Below are positions 27,360-37,575 of a stretch of DNA of 64,000 bases, piece after piece. This DNA comes from Acinetobacter ihumii (GTDB taxonomy: Bacteria > Pseudomonadota > Gammaproteobacteria > Pseudomonadales > Moraxellaceae): NCBI RefSeq assembly GCF_900625095.1, contig NZ_LR130760.1, positions 738,417 to 802,416 on the forward strand, in the 5' to 3' direction. Made by a program: the position numbers and the translations under genes. Below the pieces are notes generated by a model that was not told the origin of the DNA, ran no database searches, and saw only the letters and a program-made list of their open reading frames with translations. Position 1 is the stretch's first letter; the number at the start of each line of letters is the position of its first letter.

Positions 27360-28148
27360 CTAACGAATAATTCCACGTTTTGAAGAGGCTACAGAATCAA
27401 TCAATAATTGAACTTCTGCTACTTCAGGTAAAATTTCAGCGCGAATTTGATCTAATGCTTGTTCAGTCGTTAAACCTGATTTATAGATAATTTTAAAAGA
27501 CTCGCGTAAGCCATTGATCACATTTTTTGACCAGCCTTTACGACGCATCCCTTCTACATTCATCCCAAATGCATGCGCTGGATTACCAGAAACCATGACA
27601 TAAGCAGGAACATCTTTTAAAATTAAAGATGCGCCACCAATCATACTAAACGAATCAATTTTACAGAATTGGTGAATTCCTGAATTCCCTCCCACCACAA
27701 CATAATCCCCAATATGAACATGCCCTGCGACACCCACATTATTGGCAAAAATATTGTTGTCACCTACCACACAGTCATGTGCAATATGCGTATTGACCAT
27801 GAGTAAGTTATGACTGCCAATTTTAGTCAGACTTTGATCCTGAATAGTACCGCGATGTAAACTGCAATGCTCACGAATACGGTTATGATCGCCTATTTCA
27901 AGCCAGGTTTCCTCACCATTATATTTTAGGTCCTGACAAATTTCTCCAACACTGGCAAACTGAAAAATTTCATTATGTTCACCAATCCGTGTGAAGCCTC
28001 CAATCACAACATGTGAATGGAGTTGAGTCCCTGCACCAATGCTTACATTGGGTCCAATCACACAATAAGGTCCAATTTTAACATCGGAAGCAATGACTGC
28101 GGATGAGTCAATAATAGCGGTTGGATGAATGAAGTCGTTATTACTCAT
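27360..28148 (-). CDS. lpxA: UDP-N-acetylglucosamine O-acyltransferase
   Basis: First enzyme of lipid A synthesis; transfers a hydroxyacyl chain from ACP to UDP-GlcNAc. It is 262 residues, identical in length to E. coli LpxA. It starts MSNNDFIHPTAIID, shows left-handed beta-helix hexapeptide repeats over residues 10-185, the catalytic His in NTHIAHDC, and the helical C-terminal domain. The ATG overlaps the fabZ stop by four bases (ATGA), so translation is coupled. It is the last gene of the envelope cluster that starts at frr or pyrH. Confidence 0.97.
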   Translation of the reverse strand: MSNNDFIHPTAIIDSSAVIASDVKIGPYCVIGPNVSIGAGTQLHSHVVIGGFTRIGEHNEIFQFASVGEICQDLKYNGEETWLEIGDHNRIREHCSLHRGTIQDQSLTKIGSHNLLMVNTHIAHDCVVGDNNIFANNVGVAGHVHIGDYVVVGGNSGIHQFCKIDSFSMIGGASLILKDVPAYVMVSGNPAHAFGMNVEGMRRKGWSKNVINGLRESFKIIYKSGLTTEQALDQIRAEILPEVAEVQLLIDSVASSKRGIIR

Positions 28149-28630
28149 GCCTGCTCTGTTATCTGGTGCGAAATCATAATTTCTGCGGTCGTTGCTACAA
28201 TGCCATCTACGGTAGCCGTACAATTATATTTGTAAATGCCACGTTTTTGCATCACTAACTCTGATTTTAAGACGAGTTGATCACCTGCAACAACTTGTTT
28301 TTTAAAACGTACTTTCTCTGCACCTGCAAAAAGGAACAAAGAACCTGCTTTCGGTTTTTCATTGTTCATGATAAAACCCAAAATACCTGAAACTTGTGCC
28401 AAGGCTTCTACAATTAGCACACCTGGCATAATCGGATATTCAGGAAAATGTCCTTGTAAAAACTCCTCGTTGATTGAAACATTTTTATAACCAACAATGG
28501 AGTTTTCAGTAACTTCAACCACACGGTCAACCAGTAAAAATGGATAACGATGTGGCAGATATTCACGGATCGTTTGAATATGCATTGGCAATTCAGGGAT
28601 CGTAAACGCGGGAGTTTTTGACTCAGTCAT
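28145..28630 (-). CDS. fabZ: 3-hydroxyacyl-[ACP] dehydratase
   Basis: Dehydrates 3-hydroxyacyl-ACP in fatty acid elongation and competes with LpxA for the same substrate. It is 161 residues with the hot-dog fold: IREYLPHRYPFLLVDRV near residues 20-36, the catalytic His in GHFPEYPIMPG and Glu in VEALAQ, and FAGAEKVRFKKQV. Start is ATG 28630 (another ATG directly before it at 28633 is equivalent). It overlaps lpxD upstream by zero to a few bases and lpxA by four. Confidence 0.96.
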   Translation of the reverse strand: MTESKTPAFTIPELPMHIQTIREYLPHRYPFLLVDRVVEVTENSIVGYKNVSINEEFLQGHFPEYPIMPGVLIVEALAQVSGILGFIMNNEKPKAGSLFLFAGAEKVRFKKQVVAGDQLVLKSELVMQKRGIYKYNCTATVDGIVATTAEIMISHQITEQA

Positions 28631-28637
28631 CATATTT

Positions 28638-29708
28638 CTATTTACGCAATTTAAAGGTTGATTCAAGAGACTCAATTTGAGTCTGCATATGATCGAGTCG
28701 TTTGAGTAGTTGGGTCAATGGCACATCTGCTAATTGTCTAAAGCGAACAATCGTTCGTTTCCATTGATTATTTTCAAAAAGTCCAGTTCCTGAAGAATAG
28801 GTTCCTGCTTCAAAAATACTTTTTGTGACCATTGACATTCCTGTCAGGGTTACATTATCAGCAATATTAAGGTGACCTGCAATGCCACAAGCTCCACCAA
28901 TGATACAGTTTTTGCCAATGCTCGCGCTACCCGCAATCCCTGTTTTGGCAGCAATTGCAGTATGTGCACCAATACGAACGTTATGCGCGATTTGCACAAG
29001 GTTATCAATAATGACGCCTTCTTCTAAAATTGTGTCATCCAGAGCGCCACGATCAATACTACAATTCGAGCCAATTCTGACATCATTGCCAATGTGGACT
29101 GACCCTAGTTGTGCAATGCGATGCCATTTCCCTTGATAAGGTGCAAAGCCAAAACCCTCACCACCCACAACGGTATTGGCGTGAATTCGAACCCGATTTT
29201 TGACTTTGGTTTCACCAGTTAAAGTTACATGGGATTCGATAAAGCAATCCTGACCAATCTCGACAAAATCACCTAAAATCGCATGCGCCAATATGACTGT
29301 ATGATCACCCACTACGCAGTTTTCACCAATGACCACATAATGCCCAATATAAGCGGTATCAGAAATAATCGCGGATGGATGAATTTGTGCAGTACTTTCA
29401 ATACCTGTTTCTTGCACTTTTTTTTCAAAGACATGGGTCAATTGAGCAAAAGCCAAATAAGGATTTTGCACGACGATAAAATTTTGATGCTGTGTCAATT
29501 GATCTTTTAATTCAGCAGAAACGATTAAGGCACCCGCCTGCGAATTTTGCGCAGCTTCAAGATATTTATCGCCATTCACGAATGAAATTTGGTTTGAGTT
29601 CGCTTGTTCGAGACTTGCAAGCCCAGTAAGAGAAAGGTTTTGGTCACCCAAAGGCTCACCCTGAACAAGGCGAGCCAGATCTTCTAAACGATAACTGCGT
29701 GCTTTCAT
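28638..29708 (-). CDS. lpxD: UDP-3-O-acylglucosamine N-acyltransferase
   Basis: Adds the second hydroxyacyl chain in lipid A synthesis. It is 356 residues: an N-terminal uridine-binding domain ([21 protein letters not shown]), a hexapeptide-repeat beta-helix from residue 105 to about 315 ([14 protein letters not shown] and onward), the catalytic His in [11 protein letters not shown], and a C-terminal helix. It lies between ompH/skp and fabZ in the conserved order, three bases after ompH. Confidence 0.97.
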   Translation of the reverse strand: MKARSYRLEDLARLVQGEPLGDQNLSLTGLASLEQANSNQISFVNGDKYLEAAQNSQAGALIVSAELKDQLTQHQNFIVVQNPYLAFAQLTHVFEKKVQETGIESTAQIHPSAIISDTAYIGHYVVIGENCVVGDHTVILAHAILGDFVEIGQDCFIESHVTLTGETKVKNRVRIHANTVVGGEGFGFAPYQGKWHRIAQLGSVHIGNDVRIGSNCSIDRGALDDTILEEGVIIDNLVQIAHNVRIGAHTAIAAKTGIAGSASIGKNCIIGGACGIAGHLNIADNVTLTGMSMVTKSIFEAGTYSSGTGLFENNQWKRTIVRFRQLADVPLTQLLKRLDHMQTQIESLESTFKLRK

Positions 29709-29711
29709 TGA

Positions 29712-30212
29712 TTATTTAATTGCATTAACCTTTTGAATCATTTTATCAGTTAAATCGTTCTTAGCGTCATAGGCAACTGCGGCATTTTTATTCAAAATGA
29801 AGTCTAAATTATTTTCTTGACGCAATTGTTCCGCAGCTTGTTTGACACGCGTCTCAAAAGTGTTATTCATGGTTTGCAATGTACCTTGCACACGTGTTTG
29901 CAAACCCTGTTGAGTCGAGTTAAATTCGCTCAGTTTTGTCTGATATTGCTGATTAAGTTTTTGTACATCAGCCTCTTTCATATTGCGACCTTCAGTTTCC
30001 GCTTTTTGACGCAAACTATCCAGCTCTTTACCCAACTGTTCGAGTTTGGTCGTGGTTGGTTTTACCGACTGATTTAAACTTGCATTTTGTTGCTTTAAAT
30101 AGGTACTACTATCTACAACTTTTGCCAAATCAACAAAACCGACACCCGCTGCTTGAGTTAAGCCTGAAACCGATAAACCAATTCCTAATGTTATTGCTGC
30201 AAATTTATTCAT
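29712..30212 (-). CDS. skp: OmpH/Skp periplasmic chaperone
   Basis: Periplasmic holdase for unfolded outer-membrane proteins on their way to BamA. It is 166 residues with a clear signal peptide (1-21, ending TQA-AGVG) and a long helical, Gln/Lys-rich coiled-coil body (about 45-140) that would form the jellyfish-like tentacles of the trimer. The mature start GVGFVDLAKVVDSS is the usual OmpH first strand. It sits between bamA and lpxD, as in E. coli. Confidence 0.95.
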   Translation of the reverse strand: MNKFAAITLGIGLSVSGLTQAAGVGFVDLAKVVDSSTYLKQQNASLNQSVKPTTTKLEQLGKELDSLRQKAETEGRNMKEADVQKLNQQYQTKLSEFNSTQQGLQTRVQGTLQTMNNTFETRVKQAAEQLRQENNLDFILNKNAAVAYDAKNDLTDKMIQKVNAIK

Positions 30213-30260
30213 TTTCTCTTCCTTATCCTGATATTTTCTAACAATTAGATAAAGACCGCA

Positions 30261-32765
30261 CTAGAAAGTACGGCCAATTTCAAATTGAATTTCCTTGGTT
30301 TCATCACCATCTTTATCATTCAATGGGAATGCATAACTAAGTGACAGAGGACCAATCATGGTAATCCATGTAAAGCCAACACCCACACTATAACGAAGAT
30401 TACTTAAATCAAAATTATAGTTATCTTTACAGTATTGTTTTGCATCTACAGGTGTTTTAGATCCATCTAAGTATAGGTTACCAGAGGCTGTTTTACATTG
30501 AGTATCAAATACTTGACCGCCTTCAGCAAATAATACTGGACGCACTTGACGTGTCCAATCACCTTTAAATGGCAATGGTAATGCAAGTTCAGCACCAAAT
30601 TGTACAAGCGCATTACCACCCACTTCTTCTGGATCCCAGTCACGGGTTTTGCTCTCGTTATACGTTACACCCGGATATTTTGGTCCCAGTGTATTAACGT
30701 CATAACCACGCACTGAGCCATAACCACCTGCAAAGAAGTTTTTATAGAATGGTAAATCATTACCATAACCCAACTTACCGTAGCCGCGTAATATAAAGTC
30801 ATGCCCAATTGGGAAATAGGCTTGTGCATCATAGGTTGCTTTTTGGTAATCGACATCACCACCCGGCAGACCTACTTCAAGATTTAAACGATGATAAGTA
30901 CCAGAAGTAGGGAAAATTGGACGGTTAAGTGTATTATATGACCATCCTAGATTCAGGTTATAAGTAAAGAACTCACCTTCGAATGCATTATCAAAAGGTT
31001 TCATGGTGCCTTTACATTCGTATTCACCTGTCTCTGAATTTAGCTCGTAATCGCCATCACAGTATTGTCCCTGACCTGTTACCTTACCACCATTTTTAAG
31101 TAAGTAATCCCGTACATAGGTCGATACATAAGGACCTGTAGTCACTTTGGTATTATCTACACCAATAGACGCACTTATGTTTTGGTTTTCATCGATTGGA
31201 TAACCAAAACTTAGACTACCACCAATACTGTCTGTAACATAGTTACTCACGTTATAGTCATCGTTCAGTTTGGTTTTACGATAGTACACGTTGTAACCAC
31301 GGCTGACACCATCAATGGTAAAGTACGGGTCAGTTACACTCAGGTTATAGTAATCTTGCGTTTCAGAGCGTGATAAATCAATCGCAACACGGTTGCCCGT
31401 ACCCAAGAAGTTGGTTTGGCTTAAACCTGCCTGAAAGGTGACACCACCACTTTGCGAATAACCTACTGCCAATGTGGTCGTACCAGAGTGTTGTTCTTCA
31501 ACATTCACATTCAGGTCAACTTGATCTGGTGAGTTTGGTACACGCACCGGTTTTACATCGACAGTTTTAAAGAAACCTGTACGTTCTAAACGAACTTTAG
31601 ATAAATCAATTTTTTCATTACTCGCCAATGCGCCTTCCATCTGACGCATTTCACGACGTAATACTTCATCTTCAGTTTTACTATTTCCAGAGAAATTAAT
31701 GCGACGTACCGTTACTTGTTGCCCCGGATTGATATAGTAATTCATATCAACAGTACGGGTTTCATTATTAATTTGCGGCACAACATTGACATCCGCAAAG
31801 TAATAACCGGCATTTCCATATTTGCGTAGTAATAATTGCTTGACAGCATTTACTTTTTCTTGCGAATACGTATCGCCATCTTTATAAATTTTCAACGCCT
31901 GCAATTCTTCAGGTTTATAGAGTGCATCACCTAAAAACTTGCTTTCACCAAATTTAAATTGCTCACCTTCATCCACAGAAACTTCAATAAAGATATGCTT
32001 TTTATCTTCACTAATGTTGAGCTGTGAGTTATTGATGTTGAAGTTGATATAACCTTTGTTTAAATATAACGCTCGTAAAGCTTCCAGACTGGCTGCCATT
32101 TTTTCGCGTGCATAGCGGTCATTACGTGTAACAACCGATGCCCATCCAGATTCTTTCACTGCAAAAACTTGTTTAATATCGTCATCACTGAACACAGTGT
32201 TGCCAATAATATTAATATCAAAAACTTTTGCAGGCTTACCTTCGTAAAATTCGATATTCAAGTCAACACGGTTATTTGGACGTGCCGTAGTCGTAACTTT
32301 AATATCAGCATCGTAACGACCTTGCTGAGTATATTGTTGTTCAAGCTCAGTTTCTAAAGTCTGTAAAGACGATTTTTTTAACACTTCGCCCTCAGCAACG
32401 CCCATCTTCTTTAAGCCATCTTGCAAGGCTTCTTTCGGAATGAGTTTATTGCCTTTAAATTCAATTTTTGAAATAACAGGACGTTCTACAACTTTAAACA
32501 CCAAAACATCATTTTGTTTATAAGTTTGAATATCATCAAAAAGACCAGTCGCATAAAGTGTACGAATGGCATCAGCAATGGTTGGATCGTCGACACGATC
32601 ACCACTGTTTATCGGCAACATGGTATAAACATTTGCAGGAGTTAGGCGAACTAAACCTTCGACTTTAATATCTCGTGCAATGAAGTCATTCGCTGCATAT
32701 GCTTGTTGTACTGCCGCCATAGCACTAACAAGTGCCAAAGGCATTAATAAATGTGTGTGCCGCAT
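30261..32765 (-). CDS. bamA: Outer-membrane protein assembly factor BamA
   Basis: Central subunit of the BAM complex that inserts beta-barrel proteins. It is 834 residues: a signal peptide (1-24, ending AYA), five POTRA domains (about 27-425; for example IKVEGLVRLTPANVYTMLPINSGD), and a 16-strand barrel ending in the typical C-terminal Phe (EIQFEIGRTF). The Omp85 landmark VRGY occurs in GGYGSVRGYD near residue 680. Two Cys pairs in barrel loops (GQYCDGDYELNSETGEYEC and QCKTASG...KQYC) suggest extracellular disulfides. Confidence 0.97.
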   Translation of the reverse strand: MRHTHLLMPLALVSAMAAVQQAYAANDFIARDIKVEGLVRLTPANVYTMLPINSGDRVDDPTIADAIRTLYATGLFDDIQTYKQNDVLVFKVVERPVISKIEFKGNKLIPKEALQDGLKKMGVAEGEVLKKSSLQTLETELEQQYTQQGRYDADIKVTTTARPNNRVDLNIEFYEGKPAKVFDINIIGNTVFSDDDIKQVFAVKESGWASVVTRNDRYAREKMAASLEALRALYLNKGYINFNINNSQLNISEDKKHIFIEVSVDEGEQFKFGESKFLGDALYKPEELQALKIYKDGDTYSQEKVNAVKQLLLRKYGNAGYYFADVNVVPQINNETRTVDMNYYINPGQQVTVRRINFSGNSKTEDEVLRREMRQMEGALASNEKIDLSKVRLERTGFFKTVDVKPVRVPNSPDQVDLNVNVEEQHSGTTTLAVGYSQSGGVTFQAGLSQTNFLGTGNRVAIDLSRSETQDYYNLSVTDPYFTIDGVSRGYNVYYRKTKLNDDYNVSNYVTDSIGGSLSFGYPIDENQNISASIGVDNTKVTTGPYVSTYVRDYLLKNGGKVTGQGQYCDGDYELNSETGEYECKGTMKPFDNAFEGEFFTYNLNLGWSYNTLNRPIFPTSGTYHRLNLEVGLPGGDVDYQKATYDAQAYFPIGHDFILRGYGKLGYGNDLPFYKNFFAGGYGSVRGYDVNTLGPKYPGVTYNESKTRDWDPEEVGGNALVQFGAELALPLPFKGDWTRQVRPVLFAEGGQVFDTQCKTASGNLYLDGSKTPVDAKQYCKDNYNFDLSNLRYSVGVGFTWITMIGPLSLSYAFPLNDKDGDETKEIQFEIGRTF

Positions 32766-32804
32766 GCCAGATTTTTCCAGTAAGTTAATTTTTCCATCTA
32801 AACG

Positions 32805-34160
32805 TCATAAACGCATAAAATCATTAAAGAGAGCCAAGAGCATCATACTGCCGAGCAGTACCATACCAATTTTTAAGCCCATCATTTGTATTTGTTCGGA
32901 AACAGGTTTACCGCGAATTGCTTCAACAAAATAATAAACCAAATGTCCACCATCCAACATAGGGATAGGCAATAAATTTAAAATTCCAAGACTTACACTC
33001 ATCAGTGCCATAAATGAGATAAAGGTTTGCCATCCCATCTCAGCACTTTGCCCTGCAACTTTTGCAATGGTAATAGGACCTGAAAGATTGTCCAGCCCAA
33101 TCAAACCACGAAACATTTTTACAATCGAATTTAAAATCATGCCAGAAATTTGCGTGGTTTTATCCACCGCCATAACGAGCGCTTCGGCAGGATTATATTG
33201 AATAGTTTGTTTATATTCGGCAGGAATGTTGACTTTACCCGGGTTGCTTTGCACACCCAACATTCCAGTCGTATTCCCCATATTGTCACGTTTGCCTTGT
33301 GGCATAACCTGCAAATGAACCATTTGTCCATCACGAAGCACATCTATCTTGAGTAACTTTTCTGGTGACTTTTGCACTACATCCACGACATCAAACCAGT
33401 CTTTCATCTTGATGCCATTAATTGCCATGATTTGATCGCCAACTTTCATACCTTGGCGAACGGCTGCACCATCTTCACTTAACTGATGAATAACCGCAGG
33501 CATTTCAGGACGATACGGCAAGAAACCCAGTACGTCTAATGCAGACTGTGATTGATCTTTTAAAAAACTGTGAATTGGAAGATTCACAGTTTTTTCTGAA
33601 CCATCTCGATCTACCAACATCTGAATCTGGCCTGTTTCACCCGCGCGGTCAACCAGAGCAAAATTAAGTTTTTCCCAAGTAGCAGTCTCACGACCATCAA
33701 CTGCCAGAATTTTATCGCCAACTTTTAAATCGACCTGTGCAGCAGGCGTATTCGGTAAAACCTTACCAATACGTGTGTTTAATTGTTCTTGAGAAGGAAT
33801 AAATAAAATCCAGAACAAAACCACCGCGAACAACAGATTGATCAATGGACCAGCCGCAACAATGGCGATTCTTTTCCATGGAGACTGACGATTAAAAGCA
33901 TAAGGCAAATCAGCTTCAGCAACATTGCCCTCACGCTCATCCAGCATTTTTACATAACCACCCAGCGGTAAGGCAGATAGCTGATATTGAATGCCTGATT
34001 TTTTTGAAGTCCATTTGAGTAAAGTAGGACCAAAACCGATTGAATAAACCTGAACCTTTACACCCAACTTCCGTGCGACCCAATAATGACCAAACTCATG
34101 AATGGCAATCAACGGCCCAAGCAACAGAATTGCTGCAACAATGATAAAAAGAATATTCAT
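32805..34160 (-). CDS. rseP: Site-2 metalloprotease RseP
   Basis: Inner-membrane intramembrane protease that cleaves anti-sigma factors and remnant signal peptides. It is 451 residues with the zinc motif HEFGH at residues 21-25, two PDZ domains in the middle (about 115-310), and the second active-site motif LLPIPMLDGGHL near residue 400, all within four membrane segments. It starts with ATG at 34160 after GGAGG, two bases past dxr. Neighbours bamA and dxr are in the conserved order. Confidence 0.96.
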   Translation of the reverse strand: MNILFIIVAAILLLGPLIAIHEFGHYWVARKLGVKVQVYSIGFGPTLLKWTSKKSGIQYQLSALPLGGYVKMLDEREGNVAEADLPYAFNRQSPWKRIAIVAAGPLINLLFAVVLFWILFIPSQEQLNTRIGKVLPNTPAAQVDLKVGDKILAVDGRETATWEKLNFALVDRAGETGQIQMLVDRDGSEKTVNLPIHSFLKDQSQSALDVLGFLPYRPEMPAVIHQLSEDGAAVRQGMKVGDQIMAINGIKMKDWFDVVDVVQKSPEKLLKIDVLRDGQMVHLQVMPQGKRDNMGNTTGMLGVQSNPGKVNIPAEYKQTIQYNPAEALVMAVDKTTQISGMILNSIVKMFRGLIGLDNLSGPITIAKVAGQSAEMGWQTFISFMALMSVSLGILNLLPIPMLDGGHLVYYFVEAIRGKPVSEQIQMMGLKIGMVLLGSMMLLALFNDFMRL

Positions 34161-34162
34161 GT

Positions 34163-35359
34163 TCAGCCTCCTGCGTTAGCCACAAACTGATGTGCTACAT
34201 CACGAGCGAATCGGTCCGTATCTAAAATGGTTTCTATACTCTGTGCGCAACCATTTTGCACGTGATTGAGCGTATGCTCAACCACTTCCGGGATCATGGT
34301 AAATTTTATTTTCAAATTTAAAAATGCCTCGACCGCAACTTCATTGGCCGCATTTAAAATGGTCGGTGCAAGTCCACCATCCCGCATTGCCTGTCGTGCC
34401 AGACTTAGCGCTGGAAACTTCACAACATCTGGTTGCTGGAAATGAAGATTTGAATGCGTGAACAAATCAAGTGCTGGGACATGCGTCTCTAATCGCTCTG
34501 GCCATGCCAGCGCATGAGCAATTGGAGTACACATATCTGGATTTCCCATCTGTGCCAAAGTAGAACCATCAATATATTGAACCATGGAATGAATAATACT
34601 TTGTGGATGAATTACGACTGTAACAAAATGTTCAGATATTGAAAACAAATGGCAGGCTTCGATCAGCTCTAAGCCTTTATTCATTAAAGTAGCAGAATCA
34701 ACCGAAATTTTTTGGCCCATGGACCAATTGGGATGCTTACAGGCCTGCTGTGGTGTCACAGCATGTAATTGTTCGAGTGAATGATTCAGAAATGGACCGC
34801 CAGAGGCAGTAAGTAAAATTTGCGAAACCCCTAGTTGCGGCTGACCATTACGTTCGATATTTAAATAATTTTGCGGTAGGCACTGGAAAATTGCATTATG
34901 TTCAGAGTCGACTGGAAGTAGCAACGCATTGTGATCACGTGCAGCCTGCATCATAATCTCACCAGACATGACCAATGCTTCTTTGTTGGCAAGTAAGACC
35001 CTCTTACCTGCTTTAATGGCAGCCAGTGTAGGTAAAAGTCCTGCTGCACCCACAATGGCAGCCATAACTACATCCACCTGTGGGCTTTGTGCCACTGAAA
35101 TTAAACCGTGTTCACCAGCCAATATTTCAACATCATCTACAGTTAATGCATTTAATTCAGCTTGCAGTTCGTCAACTTTGGATTCAGGTACAACGGCAAT
35201 TTTAGGCTGAAACTGTTTACATATTTGAGCAAGTTCTTTAATACGGCTATGCGCAGTTACTGCGAAAAGCGTATATAGATCAGGGTGACGTTCCAGTATT
35301 TTTAAAGTACTTTGCCCAATAGAACCTGTTACACCAAATACACAAACAGATTGAGTCAT
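34163..35359 (-). CDS. dxr: 1-deoxy-D-xylulose 5-phosphate reductoisomerase
   Basis: Second step of the methylerythritol phosphate route to isoprenoids, making MEP with NADPH. It is 398 residues. NADPH-binding motif GVTGSIGQST at residues 9-18, LLANKEALVMSG near 125, the metal/substrate motif LLPVDSEHNAIFQCL, TASGGPFL, and MNKGLELIEA are present. The ATG directly follows the cdsA stop, so the genes are translated from one message. Confidence 0.97.
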   Translation of the reverse strand: MTQSVCVFGVTGSIGQSTLKILERHPDLYTLFAVTAHSRIKELAQICKQFQPKIAVVPESKVDELQAELNALTVDDVEILAGEHGLISVAQSPQVDVVMAAIVGAAGLLPTLAAIKAGKRVLLANKEALVMSGEIMMQAARDHNALLLPVDSEHNAIFQCLPQNYLNIERNGQPQLGVSQILLTASGGPFLNHSLEQLHAVTPQQACKHPNWSMGQKISVDSATLMNKGLELIEACHLFSISEHFVTVVIHPQSIIHSMVQYIDGSTLAQMGNPDMCTPIAHALAWPERLETHVPALDLFTHSNLHFQQPDVVKFPALSLARQAMRDGGLAPTILNAANEVAVEAFLNLKIKFTMIPEVVEHTLNHVQNGCAQSIETILDTDRFARDVAHQFVANAGG

Positions 35360-36181
35360 TTATAAGTCTACGCCAATAAGCTTTAATAAATACATACCTG
35401 CTGCAAAGATAGGAGCAGCGGCAAGTAATGAATCAATACGATCTAATACACCACCATGACCGGGCAAAATTCGACCAGAATCCTTAATCCCTGCGCGGCG
35501 TTTAATCATAGACTCAAACAAGTCTCCCAACACAGAAGCAAAGACTGTCAAGACGGAAAGAATGAGAAACATCATATGCTGTGCGAGTGTTAGATTCAGA
35601 TAGTTCACTTGCACAACAACAATAATAATAATGGCCAATACCACGCCACCAATCAGACCTTCAACTGACTTATTTGGACTAACTGTCGGTGCAAGTTTAT
35701 TTTGACCAAATTTACGCCCGACAAAGTAAGCACCTGAGTCTGCCCCCCATACCAACAGGAACAAATACATCAACCACCACGGAGAACTTTTCCAGACTTC
35801 AAAAATGGCCGTCACAGCCGCTGCCACCAATATTAAACCAATAATATATAGGGTTGCATTATACCATCCATCATAATCAGGATAAGCTTTCACCCAGAAG
35901 CTACTGACTAACCATGTCAAAATAGAGGCACACCAAAGTAAAATCGCGATTTCACTATAACAAAGTGCCAAAGCAGACAGTACCGCTACGGCTAAGCCAT
36001 ATGCCCATGCTTTAGGTTTAAATACAGCCGTCTCTCGCGGCATTAATTTAAACCATTCATAGCCAGCAACTCCAGCTGCTACAATCATTAGCCCAAACAT
36101 TGGATAATATGAACTGGTTGCAAACATACAGGTCAGTACCACTGCGACCAGTACCAATGCGGTAATTATCCGCTCTAACAT
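35360..36181 (-). CDS. cdsA: Phosphatidate cytidylyltransferase
   Basis: Makes CDP-diacylglycerol for phospholipid synthesis in the inner membrane. It is 273 residues with about eight membrane segments. The family signature near the C-terminus is complete: SVLGDLFESMIKRRAGIKDSGRILPGHGGVLDRIDSLL, beginning near residue 215. It lies three bases after uppS and directly before dxr. Confidence 0.96.
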   Translation of the reverse strand: MLERIITALVLVAVVLTCMFATSSYYPMFGLMIVAAGVAGYEWFKLMPRETAVFKPKAWAYGLAVAVLSALALCYSEIAILLWCASILTWLVSSFWVKAYPDYDGWYNATLYIIGLILVAAAVTAIFEVWKSSPWWLMYLFLLVWGADSGAYFVGRKFGQNKLAPTVSPNKSVEGLIGGVVLAIIIIVVVQVNYLNLTLAQHMMFLILSVLTVFASVLGDLFESMIKRRAGIKDSGRILPGHGGVLDRIDSLLAAAPIFAAGMYLLKLIGVDL

Positions 36182-36184
36182 TTA

Positions 36185-36934
36185 TTAATTCTCAATTTTC
36201 TCTTGGTGAATTTGTTCCGAGGTTTTACCAAAACGGCGTTCACGTCCTGCAAACACCTCTAATGCATGGTCAAACTCTGCAACAGAAAACTCTGGCCAAA
36301 GTGTTTCGGTAAAATAAAATTCGGCATAAGCAGCCTGCCAAAGCAGGAAATTAGACAAGCGATAATCACCACCTGTACGAATAAGCAAATCTACAGCAGG
36401 TAAATTGTTCAGACTAATCCGCTGATTAAACAACTGTGTATCAATCTGTTCAGCATTGAGTATTCCTGCTTGCACGTCTTTTGCAATTTGTTTTGCAGTA
36501 TGTGCAATATCCCACATTCCACCATAACTAATTGCAATGGTCAGCGTCATGCTGTCAAAACTAGCAGTCTGCTGTTCGGCATGCAACATTAATTGTTGTA
36601 GCTGAGGAGATAAACGTGCTCTATCACCAATAAACTGAAGTGCGATATTGAATTTTTCCATGCGTGGAAGTTGCTCATGAATAGTCTCTTCGAGCAATTT
36701 CATTAACAAATCGACTTCATATTGGGGACGATTCCAGTTTTCGCTAGAAAATGCAAATACTGTTAGCGCCTGAACACCTTTATTGCGACAATGCTCCACA
36801 ATAGGATCTAGACTATTTTTTCCTTCACGATGCCCATCTCCTTTTTGCATTTGATTTTTTTTAGCAAAACGGTTGTTGCCATCCATAATGATAGCAACAT
36901 GTTTTGGAAGATGAAGCTCTTCAGAAGCAGTCAT
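36185..36934 (-). CDS. uppS: Undecaprenyl diphosphate synthase
   Basis: cis-Prenyltransferase that makes the C55 lipid carrier for peptidoglycan and polysaccharides. It is 249 residues. Landmarks: HVAIIMDGNNRFAKKNQ near residue 12 (the usual form is DGNGRWAK, so Asn and Phe replace Gly and Trp), GHREGKNS, FAFSSENWNRP, AISYGGMWDI and the C-terminal DLLIRTGGDYRLSNFLLWQAAYAE. Five bases separate it from frr. uppP, which recycles the same carrier, is at 53.5 kb. Confidence 0.95.
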   Translation of the reverse strand: MTASEELHLPKHVAIIMDGNNRFAKKNQMQKGDGHREGKNSLDPIVEHCRNKGVQALTVFAFSSENWNRPQYEVDLLMKLLEETIHEQLPRMEKFNIALQFIGDRARLSPQLQQLMLHAEQQTASFDSMTLTIAISYGGMWDIAHTAKQIAKDVQAGILNAEQIDTQLFNQRISLNNLPAVDLLIRTGGDYRLSNFLLWQAAYAEFYFTETLWPEFSVAEFDHALEVFAGRERRFGKTSEQIHQEKIEN

Positions 36935-36939
36935 CAGGT

Positions 36940-37494
36940 TTAGACCTTCATCAATTCAGCTTCTTTAGCTGCCAGACGTTTATCGACTTCAGCCACATAT
37001 TTGTCGGTAATTTTTTGAATATCATCACCTGCACGACGCTCATCATCTTCAGAAATTTCTTTATCTTTCAATAATGATTTAATATCACCTAATACATCAC
37101 GGCGAATATTACGAATCGCAACTTTGGCATTTTCAGCTTCTGAACGTGCTACTTTTTGCATATCACGACGTGTTTCTTCGGTCAGTGCTGGTAAAGGTAC
37201 ACGAATTGCGTCAGCGGTAATTGGGTTTAAACCCAAATCACTTTCACGAATCGCTTTATCAATTGCAGACACCATTGTACGTTCAAACGGCTGTACAATT
37301 AGGGTACGTGAGTCTTCAACACCAACGTTTGCCACTTGATTTAAAGGCACATCAGAACCGTAGTAAGGAACCATGACACCATTTAAAATTGATGGATGAG
37401 CACGGCCTGTACGAACTTTGGCAAAACCTTGATCAAGAGATTCAAGGGTTTTTTGCATGCGTTGTTCGCTGTCTTGTTTGAGATCGTTAATCAT
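36940..37494 (-). CDS. frr: Ribosome recycling factor
   Basis: Splits post-termination ribosomes together with EF-G. It is 184 residues, all-helical with a small beta domain: [20 protein letters not shown] at the start, [20 protein letters not shown] near residue 27, and the C-terminal [24 protein letters not shown]. It lies 81 bases downstream of pyrH and five upstream of uppS. Confidence 0.97.
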   Translation of the reverse strand: MINDLKQDSEQRMQKTLESLDQGFAKVRTGRAHPSILNGVMVPYYGSDVPLNQVANVGVEDSRTLIVQPFERTMVSAIDKAIRESDLGLNPITADAIRVPLPALTEETRRDMQKVARSEAENAKVAIRNIRRDVLGDIKSLLKDKEISEDDERRAGDDIQKITDKYVAEVDKRLAAKEAELMKV

Positions 37495-37575
37495 ATGATC
37501 TTCCTTACTTATTCATTCAAGGTGTAATTACTAAATTTAGTCGAGTAGTATAAAGAGCTTTCTAGGTTACGTACA

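Noticed and set aside
36185..36934. uppS as a non-functional copy because DGNGRWAK is altered
   Set aside because: The catalytic Asp, Arg and the remaining motifs are intact, and the operon position is canonical, so the changes are probably tolerated.
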